From: Neoarius graeffei
Lineage: Eukaryota > Chordata > Actinopteri > Siluriformes > Ariidae
Direction of reading: 5' to 3'
DNA length: 64,000 bases
NCBI RefSeq assembly: GCF_027579695.1
Contig: NC_083578.1
Location: forward strand, 558,001 to 622,000
The position numbers were made by a program, and so were the translations under genes. Under the pieces are notes generated by a model, which was not told the DNA's origin, ran no database searches, and worked only from the letters and a program-made list of their open reading frames with translations. How positions within the stretch are numbered: position 1 is the first letter of the stretch; each line of letters begins with the position of its first letter. This document shows, piece after piece, positions 21,748 to 33,000 of this stretch.

Positions 21748-23469
21748 TTAATTGCTGTCAGGTGTAGTGATTCTGCCACTTACCTTCCCTGACTCCGCCC
21801 TCCTGTCACAGCCTGGCGCTTGACCACGCTCCCGCTGCCACATACCCCCACTGCCCAACTCAGGCCGGGCGGCCGTCTGGCCTGCAGCCGACTCCCCCTC
21901 CCCTTGACGGGAGAGGAAGTCCGCCACGACCATCTGCGCCCCCGGCCTGTGGACCACCTTAAAATTGAAGGGTTGGAGTGCCAGATACCAACGGGTGATC
22001 CGCGTGTTGGCATCCTTCATGCGGTGGAGCCACTGGAGGGGCGCATGGTCCGAACAGAGGGTGAAAGGGCGCCCCAGCAGGTAGTAGCAGAGGGCGAGGA
22101 CCACCCACTTGATCGCCAGGCACTCCTTCTCGATAGTGCTGTAGCGCCCCTCACGCACTGACAGCTTCCTGCTAATGTACAGGACGGGGCGGTCCTCCCC
22201 CTCCACCTCCTGGGACAAAACCGCCCCCAGCCCTCTGTCCGACGCATCGGTCTGCAACATAAAAGGGAGAGAAAAGTCAGGGGAGTGTAATAGTGGCCCC
22301 CCACACAGTGCAGCCTTTACCTCAGAGAAAGCCCGCTGGCATTGCTCCGTCCACTGGACTGGATCTGGTGCCCCCTTTTTAGTGAGATCAGTCAGTGGGC
22401 TGGTGACGTCAGAATAATTAGGTATAAACCTACGATAGTAGCCAGCCAGCCCCAGGAACTGTCTCACCTCCTTTTTGGTCTTGGGCCTCGGGCAGGCCGC
22501 AATTGCTGCTGTCTTGTTAATTTGGGGACGCACCTGCCCGTTGCCCAAGTGGAAGCCCAGATACCGTACTTCCACCCGCCCAATCGCACACTTCTTTGGG
22601 TTGGCTGTGAGACCCGCTCGCCTCAGCGACTTAAGGATGGCCCTCAGGTGTTGTAAGTGCCGCTGCCAGTCATTACTATAAATGATGATATCATCGAGGT
22701 ATGCGGCCGCATAGGTGGCGTGGGGGCGGAGGACCCTGTCCATCAGCAGCTGAAACATAGCAGGCACCCCAAACAGCCCAAACGGAAGTGTGATGAATTG
22801 GTGCAAGCCAAACGGTGTGGAAAAGGCCGTTTTTTCCTGGGATAATGGAGTCAAGGGGATCTGCCAATAACCCTTTGTTAAATCCAGCGTCGAGTAAAAA
22901 CGAGCCGTGCCTAGCCGATCAAGCAACTCATCAATACGAGGCATTGGGTACGCATCAAATTTAGAGACCTCGTTGACTTTTCTATAGTCCACACAGAACT
23001 GGACCGACCCGTCGGCCTTGGGTACCAAGACCACCGGGCTGCTCCAGTCACTGTGGGACTCCTCGACGATGCCCATTTCGAGCATGGCCTCGAGTTCTTC
23101 CCGAACCACTTTTTTCTTGTGCTCGGGTAACCTGTAAGGGCAGCTACGCACTACCACCCCCGGGGGCGTCTCAATGTGGTGCTCTATGAGGTTGGTGCGG
23201 CCGGGCAGGGGCGAGAACACGTCCGAAAACTCGATGTGCAACTGGGCAGCCTCCGCTAGTTGGGTCAGAGAGAGGTGGTCTCCACAGGGGACCGGAGAGG
23301 TATGCGATGCCAATGTTCCCTTTTGCACCTCCGGCCCCAGCTCCGCCTTTTCCGGAACCACCGACACCAATGCCATGGGGACTTCCTCGTTCCAGAGTTT
23401 GAGTAGGTTGAGGTGGTAAATCTGTAGCGCCCCGCCCCTATCCGTCCACCTCACCTCATAATAGCCCAT
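21748..23469 (-). pseudogene. E3 reverse transcriptase and RNase H
   Basis: A 573-codon open frame starts at the deletion junction (YYEVRWTDRGGALQIYHLN). It contains RT motifs VDYRKVNEV, LDLTKGYWQIPL and YLDDIIIYSND, and RNase H motifs LQTDASDRGLG and CSDHAPLQW. Catalytic residues are intact, but the domain is cut off from Gag by frameshift and deletion. It ends in the LTR, as E2 does. Confidence 0.9.
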
Positions 23470-24841
23470 ACAGTTCGTTCAGTGTACGTGACATAAACAA
23501 GGTGCCTTGGTCAGTCAGAATCTCTTTCGGGATTCCAACTTGGGAGATAACGCGGAAGAGTGCCTCCGCAATACTGCATGCTGAGATATTGCAAAGAGGC
23601 ACTGCTTCCGGGTATTGCGTTGCATAGTCCACTAGAACTAATATAAAGCGGTACCCTCGTGCTGACCGATCTAATGGCCCAACGAGATCCATCCCAATTC
23701 TTTCGAATGGGGTCTCGATTAACGGTAGAGGGCGCAAAGGCGCTTTTGGAATGGCCGCTGGATTTACTAACTGGCATTCGCGGCACGCCGTACACCACCT
23801 ACGGACATCGCCGCGAATCCCCGGCCAATAGAATCGGGCCATTATTCGGGCTAGTGTTTTATCCTGCCCTAAGTGTCCAGCCATGGGATTAAAGTGAGCC
23901 GCCTGGAATACCAATTCCCGGCGGCTCTTCGGAATTAAAAGTTGCATGACTCGCTCTTTAGTTTGAGTGTCCTGCGTCACTCGGTATAACCTATCCTTCA
24001 TAATCGCGAAGTAAAGGAAGGACGGGGTGGCATTCGGCGGGAGCGTTTGACCATCAATTACTCTCACTTGGTCAAACGCATGCCTCAGAGTCTCGTCTGG
24101 CGACTGTTCTAATGGGAAATCCGCGAGGGATTCCCCAATAGAGAGAGGAGGAGCCGGCGGCTCCTCACTCTGACGCGGAGATGACGTAGATGGCTCTGTG
24201 ACAGCTGCTCCCGCCAAAGCGACACCGGGACCTCCCCCTGTTAAATGGCAGGACCCACTCCTCACTAAATGTGTCATTAAATCCCGAAATCCTGGCCATT
24301 CAGTCCCCAAAATTAAAGAGTGGGTAAGGCGAGGATTAACCGCCGCCTTCACTATGGCTTTTTCCCCTCTGAAAAAAATGTGGACTGACACCAAAGGGTA
24401 GCGGTGAACATCCCCGTGCACACACAACACCTTCACCCCCTGTGCTCCCCCCAATGCCTCGTTTTGAACCAGGCTTTGGTGAATTGAGGTCTGATTACAA
24501 CCAGAATCCACCAACACCTGATATGTAGCCCCCTGGATACTCACCGGTATGCGATATGCTCCGGCCCGATCGAGGGCAGCCTCTGGCGCGTCAGGGATCC
24601 GAACCACCGAGCCCACTTTCATTACCGTGCACTGCTGTTGAAGATGGCCCGGCTCCCCGCAGCGCCAGCAAACCGGCCCGGGCTTTCCCTCTGCACCTGT
24701 GTTCTGGGGCTCACTCACCTGAGGTGGGGGAGAGACAGACACAGAAGGGAGAAACGGGAGGGCACCGCGGGTGCAGCGGGCCGGCTGGGGTGGCGCCGGC
24801 CCCCGTCTCCGCGGTGGGGGAATGGGGCAAGGACGGGACAC
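23456..24841 (-). pseudogene. E3 zinc knuckle, protease and truncated integrase
   Basis: The frame contains CWRCGEPGHLQQQC, the protease VDSGCNQTSI, and integrase from HFNPMAGHLGQDK through MDLVGPL and LTDQGTLF to NELYGLL, where the deletion junction lies. Here CAG stands where E2 has the TAG stop (RRELVFQAAHF), showing that the ancestral polyprotein was one frame. Confidence 0.88.
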
Positions 24842-25601
24842 AGAAGGAGGGGGAGAGAGAGAGAGAGAGAGAAGAGGAGAGAAGAGAAGACGCTGTCCGC
24901 TGTCCTGCTGCCGGAACAGCCGCCAAATGATCCTCCGCCAGCTCGACTGCCTGATCCAGCGATGCCGGGCGGTGGCACTGGACCCACTCCGCGGTTCCTG
25001 CTGGTAGGCGAGTGATGAATTGTTCCAGCACCACCTGGTCGATGATCCCCTCGGCGTCGCGGTTGTCGGCCCTCAACCACTGCCAGCAGGCGTCCCGGAG
25101 CTGCTGGCCAAACGCAAACGGCCGGCCGACTTCCTCCAAGCGCAAAGCGCGGAAGCGCTGGCGCTGTTGCTCTGGTGTGTGCTCCACGCACTGGAGGACG
25201 GCCCGGCGGAGGTCCGCGTAGGCCAGCCGGTGGTCAGCGGGGAGCTGTAGCTTGGCCAGCTGCGCCTCTCCCGTTAGGAGGGGGAGAAGGCGCGGCGCGC
25301 GCTGCTCCATTGGCCACCCCGAGGCTTCTGCGACTTGTTCGAATAACGTGATGAAAGCCTCAGGGTCGTCCTGCGGACCCATCTTGGTAACGGTGAGGGG
25401 AGACGGGCCCGCAGCTGGAGTGCTGGTGGATCCCGCTGACGCGAGGAGGTGCCGGAACGCCTCGCGGTCTTCCTGCTGGGCCAGCACCAGGGCTTCAAAG
25501 TGTAGCTCCTGTTCCTTCCGGAAGGTGACAAGCACCTGGTGCTGGCTTTGCTGGGCTGTGGCGAGGGCGTGGACCAGGTCAGTGAATGGGGAGGACTCCA
25601 T
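24711..25601 (-). pseudogene. E3 Gag with frameshift in a CT repeat
   Basis: The start Met (MESSPFTDLVH) is at 25601 on the minus strand. The SCAN-like region (RFRALRLEEVGRPFAFGQQL, CWQWLRAD, LEQFITRLP) is present. In the (CT)n coding stretch at about 24850-24875 the repeat length differs from E2 and the frame shifts, ending in a short out-of-frame tail at 24711. The proper frame resumes in the 23456-24841 reading. Confidence 0.86.
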
Positions 25602-26190
25602 GGGGCTGATCTGCTGGTGCTCCACTCTGGTTCCCAGGTTTCGGCACCACTGTAACGGTTCACGAGGTGTGGGTGGAGTACAGAGGACAGCAGGACAGAG
25701 ATCAGGGTTCAAAAGGCTTTATTGCCACACTTTTCAGTGAACAATTCTATGGGCTAGCCACACACGCAGTCAGCGTCTAGTCCGGAGATGATCTCCTCTG
25801 CTCTCGCTCTCCCTCCTTAAGTAGGGCGCGGTCACTGGGAAGACACAAAAACACAGGTTAATTGCTGTCAGGTGTAGTGATTCTGCCACTTACCTTCCCT
25901 GACTCCGCCCTCCTGTCACAGACCGGCGCTTGACCACACCCCCGCTGCCACAGCCATCTGCCCGCCTCAGCACCATGGGGAGCAGAGCTTTCAGCCACTC
26001 TGCTCCCCAACTCTGGAACTCTCTTCCACCAGACATCCGTAACATTGTTTCTTTATCCCAGTTTAAATCAAGACTCAAAACTCATCTGTTTAAATCTGCA
26101 TATTTGCTGTAATTTCATTGTGTTCTTTTTTATTGTCTGTTTATTTGTAACGTGTCCTTGACTGCTGTGAAAGGCACTGCCAAATGAAAT

Positions 26191-26224
<34 letters not shown>

Positions 26225-27084
26225 AAAAGCCCAACTGTTTATATTGTTTATTTCAATTGTTCTATTTTTATTTATTGCATTGCCTGTTTACACCGTGGGT
26301 CAGAGAGGACTGAAATTCCATCTGTGTTGTATGTCGAGCATGTATAGCATATTTGACAATAAAGTTGACTTGACTTGACTTGATATTGCCAAGGGGAAGA
26401 AGGTAAATAATGAAGAAAAGGGGTCCCAGAACAGATCCCTGGGGCACACCTGAGGAAACGGGGGATGACTGGGAACTGAGGGATTTGAGTTGGATGAACT
26501 GAGTGTGGCCCAAGAGATAAGAGTAAAACCAGTCAAGTGTGGTGTGATTGATGCCAATGGAAGATAATCTGTTAAGGAGGATGGTGTGAGAAATTGTGTC
26601 AAAGGCCGCGCTCAGATCAAGAAGGATAAGAATGGAAAGTAAACCAGAATCAGCTGCCATAAGGAGGTCATTGGTGATTTTCAGGAGAGCAGTTTTTGTG
26701 CTATGGCGGGGGCGGAAACCAGACTGGAATTGTTCATAGAGGCTATTTTGGGTTAGATAGGAGTGAAGTTGAGTGGCTATAATTTTTTTCAAGTATTTTG
26801 GAGATGAAAGGTAGGTTAGAGATGGGGCAGAGTTTATTAAAATTATTGGGATCTGAGCCAGGTTTTTTCAGAATAGGGGTAACAGCTGCCGTTTTGAAGA
26901 GTTTTTACTGGAGTGAGAGAGTTGAGAATGATGTTTAAACCACTGTTATAGTGAGCAATCAGTTCATCTGGTGAGGATAAATTGTCCGGGATCAGAATAT
27001 TGTCAAGGCTGGAGATGAGGACATCCATATTAATGTCTTTGATATTCCTAAATGAGATGAGATGTGGTGGCTTGGGTTCACACT

Positions 27085-27765
27085 GCATTCTGGATCAGTT
27101 GCAGTGGTTGAATGGCGCTCAGAGGCAGACCTGCCAGCAGTGAGTCACTGTAGTCCAGCCTCAAAATGATAAGCAACTGAACAAACATCTGTGTGGCCTG
27201 TGTGGACAGAAATGGATGACTCCTTCTGATGTTGGAAAGGAGAAATTGACACAAGTGACACATTAGCAATGTAAAAGGTGAAGGACAAGTTGATTGTTCA
27301 TGGCTACCTCAAAGTTGTGTATAGTGATAGACGGTGAGATCCGTAAGTTGTCCAGAGAGATCACAAGATTTTGACATGGGAATGAATCACTGAACAGCAG
27401 TTCAGTGTTGCTGGGATTAATTTTCAGTTGATGAACTTCCATCCATGATGAGATGTCTGCCAGTTATGCTGAGATGAGACCAGAAACCTGAGTGTCTGAG
27501 GGAGGGAAGGAGAGGATGAGTTGAGTGTCATCTACATAGCAGTGGTATGAGAACTCATCTGAGGAGATGGCATCATTGAGAGATCAAGTATAGAAAGAGA
27601 ACAGAAGAGGACCAAATACTGTGCCTTGGGACACTAGGAGAGAGTCTGCATGGAGCAGATGTGGATCACTGATATGACCAACCTTCGAGGTAGGAAGCAA
27701 ACAATTGCCATGCTGTGTCATGTATTTCATGGATGGAATAATACAAATAATAATAATAAATCTCA
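27085..27765 (-). pseudogene. LINE D piece 3: RT palm and thumb
   Basis: Minus strand: QGTVFGPLLFSFYT, then YHCYVDDTQLILSFPPSD (catalytic YVDD, about 27530-27545), MEVHQLKINPSNTELLF, and SRLDYSDSLLAGLPLSAIQPLQLIQNA at the left edge. Several stops are present. The piece is bounded on the right by a (TAA)n stretch and the SINE at 27770, and on the left by LINE C. Confidence 0.78.
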
Positions 27766-27769
27766 TCAT

Positions 27770-28131
27770 CTCTAGCTGCTTTATCCTGTTCTACAGGGTC
27801 GCAGGCAAGCTGGAGCCTATCCCAGCTGACTACGGGTGAAAGGCGGGGTACACCCTGGACAAGTTACCAGGTCATCACAGGGCTGACACATAGACACAGA
27901 CAACCATTCACACTCACATTCACACCTACGCTCAATTTAGAGTCACCAGTTAACCTAACCTGCATGTCTTTGGACTGTGGGGGAAACCGGAGCACCCGGA
28001 GGAAACCCACGCGGACACGGGGAGAACATGCAAACTCCGCACAGAAAGGCCCTTGCCGGCCACGGGGCTCGAACCCGGACCTTCTTGCTGTGAGGCGACA
28101 GCGCTAACCACTACACCACCGTGCCACCCCT
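27770..28131 (-). mobile_element. SINE, near full length, minus strand
   Basis: Same family as 1517-1888, read in reverse. It ends with CGGTGGTGTAGTGG-type head sequence at about 28115-28131, and its GATGAGAT-type tail is at 27770-27780. A box and B box are both recognisable. It sits between a piece of LINE D and the start of LINE F. A clean target duplication was not found. Confidence 0.88.
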
Positions 28132-28164
28132 AAATTATAACCAAAATAATAAATTCTTCTCTTA

Positions 28165-29720
28165 GGATTGGCTATGTACCCAAATCCTTTAAACTTGCAG
28201 TTATTAAACCCTTGATTAAAAAACCTGACCTTGATCCCTGTCAGCTGTCCAATTATCAGCCAATATCAAACCTCCCCTTTATTTCCAAGATCCTTGAAAA
28301 AGCTGTCGCACAGCAGTTATGCTTATATTTACATAGGAATAACATGAAATGTATCAGTCAGGATTTAGACCTCATCATAGCACAGAGACAGCACTGGTTA
28401 AAGTAGTAAACGACCTACTGTTGGCGTCTGATCAGGGCTGTGTCTCGCTGCTTGTGTTGCTTGACCTTAGTGCAGCATTTGATACCATTGATCATTCCAT
28501 TCTTCTGGATAGACTAGAAAATGTTGTGGGAGTTAAGGGAACGGCCCTCTCCTGGCTCAGCTCTTATTTAACTGATCATTATCAGTATGTTGATGTAAAT
28601 GGTGATTTTTCTAGACGTACTGAGGTAAAGTTTGGTGTTCCACAAGGTTCTGTCTTAGGCCCACTGCTTTTTTCTTTATACATGTTACCTCTGGGTGATA
28701 TTATTCATAAACATTGTATTAGTTTCCACTGTTATGCTGATGACACACAGTTGTATGTTTCTGCAAAACCAGATGAGAGACACCAGCTTAATAGAACTGA
28801 GGAATGTGTGAAGGACATTAGACACTGGATGCTTATTAACTTCCTTCTGCTTAACTCTGACAAGACTGAAGTACTTGTACTTGGACCACATGCAGCTAGA
28901 AGTAAGTTTTCTGATTCCACAGTAACTCTGGATGGCCTTTCTGTTTCTTCACATGCAGCAGTAAAAGACCTTGGAGTGATTATTGACCCCAGTCTCTTGT
29001 TTGAAACTCATATCGATAACATTACCTGGATAGCTTTTTTCATCTCAGAAATATTGCTAAGATAAGGAATTTAATGTCACTACATGACGCAGAAAAACTA
29101 GTTCATGCTTTGATTACCTCCAGGTTGGATTATTGTAATGCCTTACTGTCTGGATGTTCCAATAAGTGCATAAACAAGCTCCCGTTAGTTCAAAATGCAG
29201 CAGCAAGAGTCTTTACTAGAACTAGAAAATATGACCCCATCACCCCTGTCTTATCCACACTGCATTGGCTCCCAATCAAATTTCATATTGATTATAAAAT
29301 ACTACTATTGCCACTGTCATCACAAGTTTGTTCACTGGGGATAGATTAGGGATAAAATTAGCTCATGTTTAAAATCATTCAAATTCTGTAAAGTTGCTTT
29401 ATGATAATGTCTATTGTTAAAAGCGCTATAGAAATAAACTTGACTTAACTTGACTTGACTTTAAAGCACTGAATGGTCTCGCACCACTGTACCTGAGCAA
29501 ACCTCTGCTCCTCTATGACCCGCCATGCCTACTTAGATCAAAAGGTGCAGGCTATCTGCTGGTACCTCATATAGTGAAGGCTATATCAGGGGGCAGAGCC
29601 TTTTCTTGCAAAGCCCCACAGTTATGGAACAGCCTTCCAAGTAGTGTTTGAGAATCAGACACAGTCTCAGTGTTTAAGTCTCGGCTGAAAACATATCTGT
29701 TTAGTCAAGCCTTGTGTTAA
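28165..29720 (+). pseudogene. LINE F reverse transcriptase, interrupted
   Basis: Frames join as PKSFKLAVIKPLIKKPDLDP and [17 protein letters not shown], then [65 protein letters not shown] (catalytic, about 28730-28765), [24 protein letters not shown] and NAAARVFTRT. A 145-bp LINE 3'-end copy interrupts at 29316-29460. Coding then resumes with KALNGLAPLYLS and PQLWNSLPSSV. A frameshift near 28345 and stops make it inactive. Confidence 0.87.
29316..29460 (+). mobile_element. Very short 5'-truncated LINE F-family 3' end
   Basis: About 145 bp matching the last part of the LINE F 3' UTR (ATTGGGGATAGATTAGGGATAA-type sequence to AATAAACTTGACTTAACTTGACTTGACT) is inserted in the RT of a related copy. 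It shows that even ~140 bases of the 3' end suffice to be retroposed. Confidence 0.78.
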
Positions 29721-31504
29721 TGGTGTTTATGAAGTAAAGGTGTAGATCTGGAGGGTCCTCAGACAGAGTGTTTTGGTAAACTGGGATGTATGGATGCTGT
29801 CAGTCCCCACTCGCTTGCTCACTCGAGTTTGTTGACGGTGTAGTGGCTGCTGCTTTATGTCCCGGGGCTCCCTCATGCCTGTGCTACCTTCTGGCTCTCC
29901 CCTTTTAGTTATGCTGTCATAGTTAGTTTTGTCGGAGTCCCTGATTGTACTCAGTGCAATATGTATACTGTTCCTACTCATCAGGTGACATTGGGCAAAC
30001 CTAACAACCTGTGTTCCCCCCCAATCTGTCCCTCTGAGTTACATGTCCATCCTGAGATCGAGATGCTGAACCTCTTCTGCTCCTCGGACCTGCCTGATCC
30101 ATCCTGATGCCCTGTGTCTGGCTGGAGTCTTGTCACATCACTTCTGTGGAGGACGGCCCCATATGGACAGTCTAAAGTCACACTTGGAAGACGCTCTGGA
30201 CTCTTACAGTAATGCTTTTATGGCTGAGGACTACAGTTGACTTGCTAATTTTAGGACTGCAGTTGTCATGAACAGTTTTGCACTCAAGTTTCCATCAATG
30301 AAGAGTTTATAACTTCAACAAAACAGACTTCCTGTTAAAACTGTTTAAAATGTTATAATCACGTTGTTTGTTATCACCCAAACAAAGATGGGTTCCCTTT
30401 TGAGTCTGGTTCCTCTCGAGGTTTCTTCCTCATGTAGTCTGAGGGAGTTTTTCCTTGCCACTGTCGCCACAGGCTTGCTCATTGGGGATAGATTAGGGAT
30501 AAAGTTAGTTCATGTTTAAAGTCATTTAAATTCTGTAAAGCTGCTTTGCGCTATAAAAGCGCAATAAAAATAAACGTGACTTGACTTAAATATGAGGATG
30601 GACAAAAAAGCCTTGTGTTTGTCAAACGCTGCTGAAAGGTTGAGGAGGATGAGGACTGATGACAGTTCCCAGATAGCAATTTGATCTGAGCCGGATCAGC
30701 ACCGGATGTACCCCAAAGTCCGGTCTGAATATAGCAAATGGATCCGTCCCACATAACTTTTGCTCTCCGCCCCATATCTGGCACAGATACAATTTTTGGA
30801 TCTGGAATGGATGTGGGCCAGGTTCGGCACGGATCACTAAAAACCTATCTCTGCACTGCCCAAATCAGGTACGGATGGGAGTTGGATCAGGGCCGGATGT
30901 AGTCCAGATATGTACAACAACCATCTGAGGTGAACCCACAACCCCCAAGTTTGCTTCATTAGCATTAATAAGACAAATGTTAAGAAAAATCTTCAATCAC
31001 AAAGTGCTTTTATTGACATGTGAACATGCGACTTTGTAGATCAGCTATTTTCACAGTGGTAATTGGTATCAGCTCACAAAATTTCTGGCACAGTGCAATG
31101 ATGAACAGTGCAAGAAAAAGTTAAACAATGTCAACAATGTTCAAAGTGCTGAACTGCATCATATACATCACCATATATGTAAAACATGGATTAAGTGCTG
31201 AACTGCATTATAAACACCATACAAGTAAAACATGGATATAAAACAGATGGCTTTCACACCAAAATGTACTCAAGTTCACAGTCCAGGCTTATAAAGTGAA
31301 CCTTATGCATGCTGTCGCTGAGGTAAGAGAGGTTGCTTTCACACCAAAATGTCCTGAAGTTCATACAGGCCCAGCATGTCAAGTGAACCATGGCTTTAAA
31401 AATTGGGTTAAAAAAAAGAAAGAAAGAAAATGGCAGTGTATGGCATTGGTACAAAGTCTTCACACATGATTTAATCAGCAATCACACCACTACAAACGAA
31501 CCAA

Positions 31505-32735
31505 ACCTCGTCTCGTCTCGTCTCGTCTTCTTCCGCTTATCTGGGACTGGGTCGCGGAGGCAGCAGTCTAAGCATGAAAGCCCAAACTTCCCTCTCCCCA
31601 GACACCTCGGCCAGCTCCTCGGGAAGAACACCGAGGCGTTCCCAGGCCAGCCGAGAGACATAGTCCCTCCAGCGTGTCCTGGGTCTTCCCCGGGGCCTCT
31701 TCCCGGGGGGACATGCCTGGAACACCTCCCCAGGGAGGCGTCCAGGAGGCATCCGAAAAAGATGCCCGAGCCACCTCAGCTGATTCCTCTCGATGTGGAG
31801 GAGCAGAGGCTCTACTCCGAGCTCCTCCCAAGTGACTGTGCTTCTCACCCTATCTCTAAGGGAGCGCCCAGCCACCCTGCGAAGGAAACTCATTTCGGCC
31901 GCTTGTATCCGCGATCTTGTTCTTTCGGTCATTACCCAAAGCTCATGACCATAGGTGAGAGTCGGAACGTAGATCGACCGGTAAATTGAGAGCTTTGCCT
32001 TTTGGCTCAGCTCCTTCTTCACCACGACGGACCAGTAAAGCGACCGCATCACTGCGGAGGCTGCACCGATCCGCCTGTCGATCTCACGCTCCATCCTTCC
32101 CTCACTCGTGAACAAGATCCCGAGATACTTAAACTCCTCCACTTGAGGCAGGACTTCTCCACCAACCTGGAGAGGGCAAGCCATCCTTTTCTGGTCAAGA
32201 ACCATGGCTTCGGACTTGGAGGTGCTGATTCTCATCCCAGCCGCTTCACACTCGACTGCAAACCGCCCCAGTGCATGCTGAAGGTCCTGGTTTGAAGAAG
32301 CCAACAGGACAACATCATCCACAAAAAGCAGAGATGAAATCCTGTGGTTCCCAAACAGGATTCCTTCCGGCCCCTGGCTGCGCCTAGAAATTCTGTCCAT
32401 AAAAATTATTAACAGAACCGGTGACAAAGGGCAGCCCTGCCGGAGTCCAACATGCACTGGGAACAGGTCTGACTTACTGCCGGCAATGCGAACCAGACTC
32501 CTGCTTCATTTGTACAGGGACCGGACAGCCCTTAACAAAGAGCCCCGAACCCCATACTCCCAAAGCACCCCCCACAGAATACCACAGGGGACACGGTCGA
32601 ATGCCTTCTCCAGATCCACAAAGCACATGTTGACTGGTTGGGCAAACTCCCATGAACCCTCGAGCACCCTATGAAGGGTGTAGAGCCAAACCAACAGAGG
32701 AAACTGACCAAACTTCCCGGTGTGACTGCGCCCTC
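31505..32735 (-). mobile_element. RTE-clade (Rex3-like) LINE, 5'-truncated
   Basis: On the minus strand the coding runs FVDLEKAFDRVPC, a frameshift near 32460, then MHVGLRQGCPLSPVLLIIFMD, catalytic FVDDVVLLASS (about 32310), EFKYLGILFTSEGR, LTYGHELWVMTERT, LRWLGHLFRMPPGRLPGEVF and PRTRWRDYVSRLAWERLG. A short UTR follows, with a (GACGA)n-type tail at 31505-31530. The main frame is 31537-32457 (306 codons). The 3' end GCGACCCAGTCCCAGATAAGCGG resembles the 3' end of the SINEs here. Confidence 0.88.
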
Positions 32736-32952
32736 AGAGAGCACCCCTCTCTACAATCACACCTCATCATTAGCCTCATGCTCAGCCCCTTGTATCTGAA
32801 GATGAAAAACATTTATCAGTTCTCAAAATGGCATGATTCAAACACAAGTATATCCAGCAATCCTTCCCTACATGATTGGTGTAAATGATTTAACCAAAAC
32901 TTCTGGCAATTAGAGCTGAAACCATTGATTATTTTAGTAATCAATTTCAGTC

Positions 32953-33000
32953 ATTAGGCTAACATCGCTAACTGTGCAGAGTTGGTGATGTTAGCCTAAT
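32953..33000. repeat. Perfect 14-bp inverted repeat (hairpin)
   Basis: ATTAGGCTAACATC at 32953-32966 and its exact reverse complement at 32987-33000 flank a 20-base loop. It lies in non-coding DNA of the 30668-33601 transposon. Function unknown; it may be a remnant of another small TIR element. Confidence 0.75.

Larger units (their letters stand above)
21541..25952 (-). mobile_element. E3: Gmr1-like Ty3/gypsy retrotransposon with integrase deletion
   Basis: A 4412-bp element is flanked by GCCAT at 21536-21540 and 25953-25957. Its 302-bp LTRs (21541-21842, 25651-25952) differ at about 11 positions. It is closely related to E2 in coding sequence, but the LTR outer portions differ. Compared with E2 it lacks about 0.5 kb: at 23466-23470 the protein jumps from ELYGLL in the integrase core to DYEV-like sequence near the integrase C-terminus, so the third catalytic residue is lost. 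A short shared CTA at the breakpoint suggests a microhomology deletion. Confidence 0.93.
14324..26222 (+). mobile_element. LINE B: L2-like LINE inside LINE A, split by E2 and E3
   Basis: Three pieces make up LINE B: 14324-16202, 21163-21540 and 25958-26222. The flanking target is an A-run in LINE A (14317-14323 and 26223-26228). It is 5'-truncated, starting within the endonuclease at [11 protein letters not shown]. The 3' end reads GTAACGTGTCCTTGACTG and then (ATT)n at about 26194-26222. Removing the two LTR elements and one copy of each TSD restores continuous coding homology ([11 protein letters not shown], then LHLSMP to ARLSTMGSRAFSH). Confidence 0.88.
12080..26382 (+). mobile_element. 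LINE A: Rex1/jockey-superfamily LINE, split by LINE B
   Basis: LINE A consists of 12080-14323 plus 26223-26382. It lies inside LINE C with a 6-bp duplication ATATTG at 12074-12079 and 26383-26388. The 3' end has ACAATAAAGTTGACTTGAC with a (TTGAC)n tail at 26356-26382. Coding parts are an AP-type endonuclease and an RT. Two internal deletions are visible: one between the endonuclease linker and RT near 13463, and one after the RT motif AKKAQ near 26234, jumping to the 3' UTR. Confidence 0.85.
4747..27075 (-). mobile_element. LINE C: antisense L2-like LINE split by E1 and LINE A
   Basis: Three pieces make up this copy. 4747-4788 is the 3' end with an (ATT)n tail on the minus strand. 11038-12079 is the RT thumb and C-terminus. 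26383-27075 is the RT fingers and palm start. Minus-strand motifs run [60 protein letters not shown], then across LINE A to [26 protein letters not shown] and [14 protein letters not shown]. The copy is 5'-truncated near 27075 and has a deletion near 26880. It is in the same family as LINE B. Confidence 0.85.
28140..30594 (+). mobile_element. LINE F: L2-like LINE, 5'-truncated
   Basis: The RT region (28160-29340, 29460-29720) is followed by an 870-bp 3' UTR. The UTR contains GGTTCCCTTTTGAGTCTGG and TTCTTCCTCATG and ends with AATAAACGTGACTTGACTT at 30594. The same 3' UTR recurs at 40097-40827, 53145-54105 and, very short, at 29316-29460. The copy is sense-oriented inside antisense LINE D. Confidence 0.86.
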
